Assembly: GCA_021272165.1 (NCBI GenBank)
Contig: JAJSLK010000079.1
Location: 1-62,617, forward strand
Reading direction: 5' to 3'
DNA length: 62,617 nt
Source of the DNA: Methylacidiphilales bacterium
GTDB taxonomy: Bacteria; Verrucomicrobiota; Verrucomicrobiia; Methylacidiphilales; UBA1321
Within the stretch, counting starts at the first letter, position 1, and each line of letters begins with the position of its first letter. This document shows positions 61,601 to 62,617 of this stretch, one piece after another. The notes beneath the pieces are model-generated. The model was not told where the DNA came from and ran no database searches. It was given only the letters and a program-made list of their open reading frames with translations. A program made the translations under genes and the position numbers.

Positions 61601-61877
61601 GGACCAGGCTGTTGAGGTTCGTTCCCGCCCCACCGGGTAAATTGGCATTTAATTCATCGACCGCTCTTGCCGTGAATTGCTTGAGTTGGCCTTGGTTCAC
61701 GACGGCGTAATCGTTGGTCGTGGCCGAGGGATTGACCGCTCCTCGCGAGGTCCACCAAGCCGGAGAAGATCCAAAGGCCGTCAATGCACACAGCGCAGAG
61801 CAGGCCAGAATCAGCCCCAACGTCTGCACGATGGTAGCCGAGGAAATCTCCTTCCGCTTATCGGGCGCAAGATTCAT
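49617..61877 (-). CDS. giant secreted RHS-repeat protein with Ig-like repeats and a toxin-like tip
   Basis: This is 4086 residues with a signal peptide (residues ~15-38). Order: three N-(Q/I)-G-Q-L-K motifs (61-66, 118-123, 158-163) of a module known from Verrucomicrobia-type secreted proteins; about ten putative-Ig (He_PIG) repeats with the G-L-P-x-G-L ... G-x-I-S-G-T-P signature; two DNRLRE-like domains (~605-790 and ~1305-1500); an invasin-like block (~1590-1815); an FN3-like region (~1850-1940); and Gly/Tyr-rich linkers. The RHS/YD shell (~2200-3820) ends NPWTKFDPDG. The tip has one hydrophobic helix, a Pro-rich stretch, an IPPNYIENPNRPGSYGV ... YSHYHIDGG domain and a Ser/Gly tail. It is probably an outer-surface contact toxin or adhesin. 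Confidence 0.85.
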   Translation of the reverse strand: MNLAPDKRKEISSATIVQTLGLILACSALCALTAFGSSPAWWTSRGAVNPSATTNDYAVVNQGQLKQFTARAVDELNANLPGGAGTNLNSLVQGWKQDYATNGYTATHIKPSDYTAMNIGQLKYIANQVWSALIDGGYTGSIPTWLNANPSSDYQLANQGQLKTIFNFDLTSFQAQITGPTVVSATIGAPFSYGITASNNPTTFSESGTLPSGLNYNSGVISGTPTSTGTYSVTITASNGTSTASGTLVINVGTSTAIPVINSPATASVSVGSSFTYQITASNLPTSFGGSGLPAGLSINLQNGLISGTPTQAGTATITLSATNGSGTGTAVLSLTITSTSSGSGVSPIITSSLTASGTSGQSFTYWITATNSPTGYNAIGLPAELTINNSTGLISGTPTNGGTFSAIISATNVNGTASVPLTLNIAYGTPVITSSTSATATVGSAFSYLITASNSPGSYSASSPLGLTALGLTIDTTTGVISGTPTTAGTYTITLGATNGTTGNATLTLTVAPAGAPAFTGPTIAYATVGQYFSYTIAASNAPTSFNATNLPNWATLTNGVIFGTPPTNATPTAIGTPNVTITATNSAGSASSPLLIVVQAASANVTSSVTLQAGVSPSANYATTSAGIASNSSGTDGNLVAGYGYASGTEIDRALLGFDLPPISPLANVTSAALTVSGSSSGALPMELHQTAAFTLGTASWTGNTPGTALLSSLTLNPSSTSQTFASTSYFTTAVTSALTGGTPIYLMLKASSAVESGTTREYFYIDNETSSPASERPLLALTYQTSAPPVMIGTTLTVTSGVLYSYSVGAVNTDSTTVYSVNPPLPSGLSINSSMGVISGTTTAVGTSTVTVSATNANGTGTAVYTINVGNMPTIPGTLTASGTANSPFGGYTIPSTNSPTSYTASGLPTGLTLNSQTGVISGTPGIDSAGTYTVSLTATNAYGTSATNTLTLTIAPTAPVITTPLATLAATQNDSIYNYIVPCHGGPTSFSLIGFDSRLNLSIDSRGNITGTPTITGSFSGYVEATNSVGYDKEPLTVTVTAMPVPVIPLQSSSAVIGQSFGSSIAATVPVAANATPVSAANFTPSSFPLTLSMNSSGTISGTPTGTLTQATSYSVTVSASDAAGTGSGTFTLTVFPEGPGIEGPFTVYATVGQQFNYTLNTIYTATSTSATGLPNGLTFANNGNQGVISGTPTVPGTSNVTLSATDSNNNTSTITLVLIVGATVNAQVGVPFSYQIPDNADPTSFQATNLPSWLSLNPTTGVLSGTPIAADTIPISVTAQDSTSSRSTTYNLTMVVAANSGDSSANFQQGVVPTSSYAIQSVNIANDTNNSSIANQTFNTGTVLTVGQTSATASSRSLLGFDISSLPANATITSASLVLTTASGASSGAPFPVEVHQAATPFSSSTANWADNNLYAGAILSSLIIDPSAPVNGYTFNVTSLFTQAVQQAYNHGGQLYLNLVAPSVEGQSAVDYLGFCTRASSPLSNPLLKLTYTVGQPVAPVITSPTTKTGTVNVLLTYNITATNNPQSYAATGLPPNLSLNTTTGVISGTVVTVGSTMATISASNSAGPGPSQTVTFNIDSPTPATSLQVISGNNQIGTPGTLLPAPLVVQASPGGTPVLVTFSVPAGEGGFATTNIGNPAVFSTLTVPTNGNGAANQASVYFLLPQSVGTTTIVASGGSATPVSLVETSASNTSAGTQVAALSVISGGGQSGPAGQVLPFVIQATSAAGQPVASAPLSLHMTSTSGAISSSSGGPFTTGSLNISTNSSGQATIYLQLAGSNGAANQAICTATASGGFQPTAYLDASVSSTSTTTPTPGGGTPPSTDGDPSSLAVPTITITPFPYQAASGDQIAPNISSSYDYTHITIAWAATGTSYLVERMDDSGTWETIYTGSATQTTDQNLYSGIQYQYRVTAMIGSDKSQPATQAYSVPLVAAIAVLGSNSGIWWDFDPGFVLASGFWEIHFYLPDNSYDYDLPAAYKFILNPTRSSNTFTWYGINYSGNGYTTSQYSSPTNVKQSSVYGIGFSGTDPVVAITFGLLINGTQANGSSLNLLASYNGAPEGSGPGGGGVPGGVISQGGEGYFSTDYDYYDYWDGYGWYDTSLTISYAGQGSSNFTVKDGLGNVIPPGGKTYSNYDYYYYYYYGSFSVIPNPSTVQPGDSITISVSSVDYWGISYSRSFTYTYQPNSPDLSIPIDEASGSRYRKIALNGLPMADEKPQQSAESDQEKEETYIDALTLGLRHSTTDVYLPVSGSDFSVSARRDFRSQVWNNRNGLRPHEQPDLPFGICWSSNLAPNIKFTHNNDPASTTPDQAIVTDETGAVHTFYRWYDTNGNPQFFPMPTAKNEAQVPNLEMLTANVSANPPTYTFTRKYGATLTYQGTTNQGTAFIQKISNDRIQGSSYQTIYQYARLVQAQDRVGNIVNYQFQGTTNLIPATITVANQPGIKLSIQQQPISALISGSTNTQSVITAIWDANGNETTYTYAAAPGDPAAVVLSKVTTPDGAITQYAYNATTEANLTPHASTDPGSTYSYVDISSITDPLNNTYGFTYNFDHSKLNHMNNPSVFTGYYTQSGCPRNIATVTMPDNTTGHPDVATFVNANNPLLSSNYPAIFLENNPNGSGLVMPVLRQNTVTDGTGFTRTYTFGMPDVVSLPSFPQPANNVTESKIIAYQNLSIAYGSLGSETFQFDINAAMALKQITDFSGNITTFNHETPANQWTAPSTYSQIISGVTLNGYYDDPVSQTDALSQTKSFTYDPTTRIMTQIVDENGNQTTYTLDSQGLGRRIKEVISNPNNNPVQETDFAYGNSAYPGFMTQKTVKALGGSDPGWTQSLVTQYIPDGNGRVAQEIVDPGGLNLVTTYTYDANGNKLTATDPKGHTTWFSYDLRNRLVTVTNGDGSQRQMVYDARGNKIKEYDENGIATLYQYDKLNRLITSARDMNGDGVVDSGDLITSYTYNTVNSKLTTTSPLGGVTQMKYDNLQRVTQITDALGNITQFQYGTNSGGNAFDSSSFKPTQTTDPRGFVTTMTYDALYRPLSKSVKYSPAAAPSTTSTQYDAVGNVKATVDPLGNQTGMSYDALNRLLVTTYADTSTTQQFYTSTGFKYKVIDQNGNVTQTQYDNAGRPTQVTQPQVNNGYGVQASPMTITSYDAAGNAVETINPLGNKWDYVYDARNRKVQEFAPAVPDASNGNAVSRPTTMWQYDQAGRVTATVDARGNETDTLYDPANRVTDVNAPQVPVAGGNPGRPNTHTTYDADGNVVTVRDPNSHTVTNTYDLLNRLSKTVDAANDTVTYNYDQAGNRIQVIDGNKNGTTFAYDGLNRNTQVTDAAGHATRFTYDGLNKTQRTDALGQVTSYFYDVRNRLLYVIYGSSNAAVNPPRTYSYDFLNLRYVTESGKGGAANIATTYDALNRVATETSQGLTHTYVYDLAGNRLQTTYGGTNRTINSTYDALNRLSAMAESGRTTVYGYDLNGNIFLKTLPNGDVETETFDALNRGGTQSAVTGGSVSLYSYAYGYDLAGNVATVGETYPSGLNNRTVTNSYDAINRLLTETITGNAPNAVTTYAYDGANNRLGKVITGSGAGTTNYSYNNLNQLTGTTGALVAGYTYDNNGNRATRTVGGATDTYSYDFENRLIGLVKNTTGGAGTYAYTYDYRTRRVIRDESLAGGVVTDLVFSGGTSVQEYTGTISQANLQVEYIRGSDYGGGVGGILYTIRGGTPSYTHENKRGDVVAKTSATGTLTYQAQYAAFGNQTQTSGSTLDRQKSNSKDTDPTNLVDEGMRYRDLDTGMFINRDPAGFVDGPNLYTYVKQNPWTKFDPDGNMAEMAAAPWLIGGDVTPEPAAPLFWIATGVFVVGVGGYEIYEHSGGSPPSATPPPSTGGSTTSTAPPSASNPVAAAPPAAPPPPPGTIAPPPPPPDDEKPPGKGTATQPGAQSAESTAPPPAENSPPAKDPNTIHVAPNGVAFPPGPQYEIPPNYIENPNRPGSYGVMENGKFVEKIRIDPATPKGQNGPSYSHYHIDGGKEHYVPGKGDPGFGGSGTSGSGASSGSGASGGSGASSGSGSSTSGASGSSGATQGTNPNP

Positions 61878-61920
61878 GGCGTGAGTCGAGTTTGGGGCAA
61901 TAATCCCGAGCAGCCTTGGC

Positions 61921-62617
61921 CTAATTACCCGTGAACATGGGAATGTCGGTGTTGGCCACGCTTGCGGGGGTGGTCAAGACGCCGCCATTGGGTGTGAACG
62001 TTCCTTGCAATTTGGCATTGCCATCCTTGTAGACGATCAAGGCATCGGAGGCATTGCTGCCGGTACCGGTACCATTGCCGACTTCGAAGAGAGGATCAGT
62101 GGAAACCCACGAGTACGTACTCGGCGTTCCTCCGCTCTCGGTCTTGCCCGTGTTATAGGTGCCCAGGACAAAGGACTCGTACGAATTGGCCGTGGTAAAA
62201 TAACCCGTGGCCGTTGAAAAGATGCCGCTGGCTGTGGTGGATATTCCCATCGCGGTTGCACCGCTAGCGCTGGCTAGCGTACCACCACCGAGTGTGGTTG
62301 AAAATTCTCCGCTGGCGGTTGCATAGATGCCGATTGCGGTTGCCTGCGCTCCGCTGGCTGTGTTGTTCCATCCAATCGCCGTTGAGTTGGAAGAGCTTGC
62401 TGTGGTATTTTCTCCCAGAGCAATCGAATACCAGCCACTGGCAACGGCGGCGTCACCGAGGGCCACGGAATATTGCCCCATCGTCGTCGTGCTGGGCGCG
62501 CTGGAAAATGTTCCCACGCGGAGCGCGCTCAAGGCCGGCACCCATAAAAATTGGGGGGTGGAGGTGGAGGTTTCCGTGCTGTTGAACGTGACTGAGCTGT
62601 TCAACGGTGCGGTGGAT
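61921..62617 (-). CDS. YadA-head-like repeat protein (partial, runs off the window)
   Basis: The frame is open to the right edge; only the C-terminal ~231 residues are visible. Repeats of about 14 residues follow the trimeric-autotransporter head pattern: SVALGDAAVASGWYSIALGE, STAIGWNNTASGAQATAIGI, GATAMGISTTASGIFSTATG. After this comes a non-repetitive end (DPLFEVGNGTGTGSNASDAL, IVYKDGNAKLQGTFTPNG). No YadA membrane anchor is present at the C-terminus, so it is not a classical autotransporter. It ends 43 nt before the RHS giant on the same strand and may be co-expressed with it. Confidence 0.7.
   Translation of the reverse strand, partial: STAPLNSSVTFNSTETSTSTPQFLWVPALSALRVGTFSSAPSTTTMGQYSVALGDAAVASGWYSIALGENTTASSSNSTAIGWNNTASGAQATAIGIYATASGEFSTTLGGGTLASASGATAMGISTTASGIFSTATGYFTTANSYESFVLGTYNTGKTESGGTPSTYSWVSTDPLFEVGNGTGTGSNASDALIVYKDGNAKLQGTFTPNGGVLTTPASVANTDIPMFTGN

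Overview
The window looks like a chromosomal segment of a GC-rich member of the Verrucomicrobiota. This is inferred from gene content and protein style, not from a marker gene. The clues are the secreted RHS giant with N-terminal GQLK motifs followed by putative-Ig repeats, the ResB/CcsA cytochrome c assembly pair, and the hemE-hemN-hemY-hemH order. No rRNA is present; there is one tRNA, tRNA-Thr(CGT).

Layout. 1-5.2 kb: tail of an IS630-type transposase, a membrane-anchored 3D-domain protein, two glycosyltransferases, a divergent polysaccharide flippase and tRNA-Thr. 5.3-14.4 kb: a lipoprotein with an internal duplication, ResB and CcsA on the + strand, converging on a - strand heme operon in which all genes overlap by 4 nt. 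14.8-17.7 kb: pstS-pstC-pstA without pstB. 17.7-21.6 kb: a convergent arabinose-type operon (kinase, FucI/AraA-fold isomerase, AraD). 22.0-24.6 kb: a secreted FG-GAP protein, a rhodanese protein, and the 3' stub of a class V aminotransferase (cysteine-desulfurase-like) cut off beside a signalling cluster.

24.6-38.1 kb has visibly lower GC. It holds a hybrid histidine kinase, a CheB-CheR-PAS fusion, a NarL-type histidine kinase, two NarL-type response regulators (one without its DNA-binding domain), and a crowd of small envelope or stress-type genes (DUF1328, SYLF, DUF3309, PRC-barrel, SPFH, small lipoproteins and one- or two-TM peptides). The key observation here is a family of eight palindromes of the form ATGGGGT-N4-ACCCCAT (four perfect, four imperfect). 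They lie only between 30.6 and 36.4 kb, and seven of them are 33-59 nt upstream of start codons. This looks like an undescribed local regulon.

38.3-49.3 kb is accessory DNA. Two orphan RHS C-terminal toxin tips lie here with immunity genes (DUF2750; Imm26-like plus an unknown gene), each preceded by a copy of the same diverged ~240-bp repeat. A hicBA module lies between them. Next come a tyrosine recombinase overlapping a CHC2/TOPRIM primase-helicase, and a tight divergent operon XRE - DUF488 - unknown - HEPN-like. About 1 kb without genes follows, containing iteron-like repeats.

49.3-62.6 kb: a putative immunity gene, a 4086-residue RHS/Ig giant, and the end of a YadA-head-like protein that runs off the window. 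All three are on the - strand.

Functionally, the left third is housekeeping (heme, cytochrome c, phosphate, pentose, surface polysaccharide). The middle is a sensory and stress module with its own operator family. The right third is a contact-toxin and mobile-element region.
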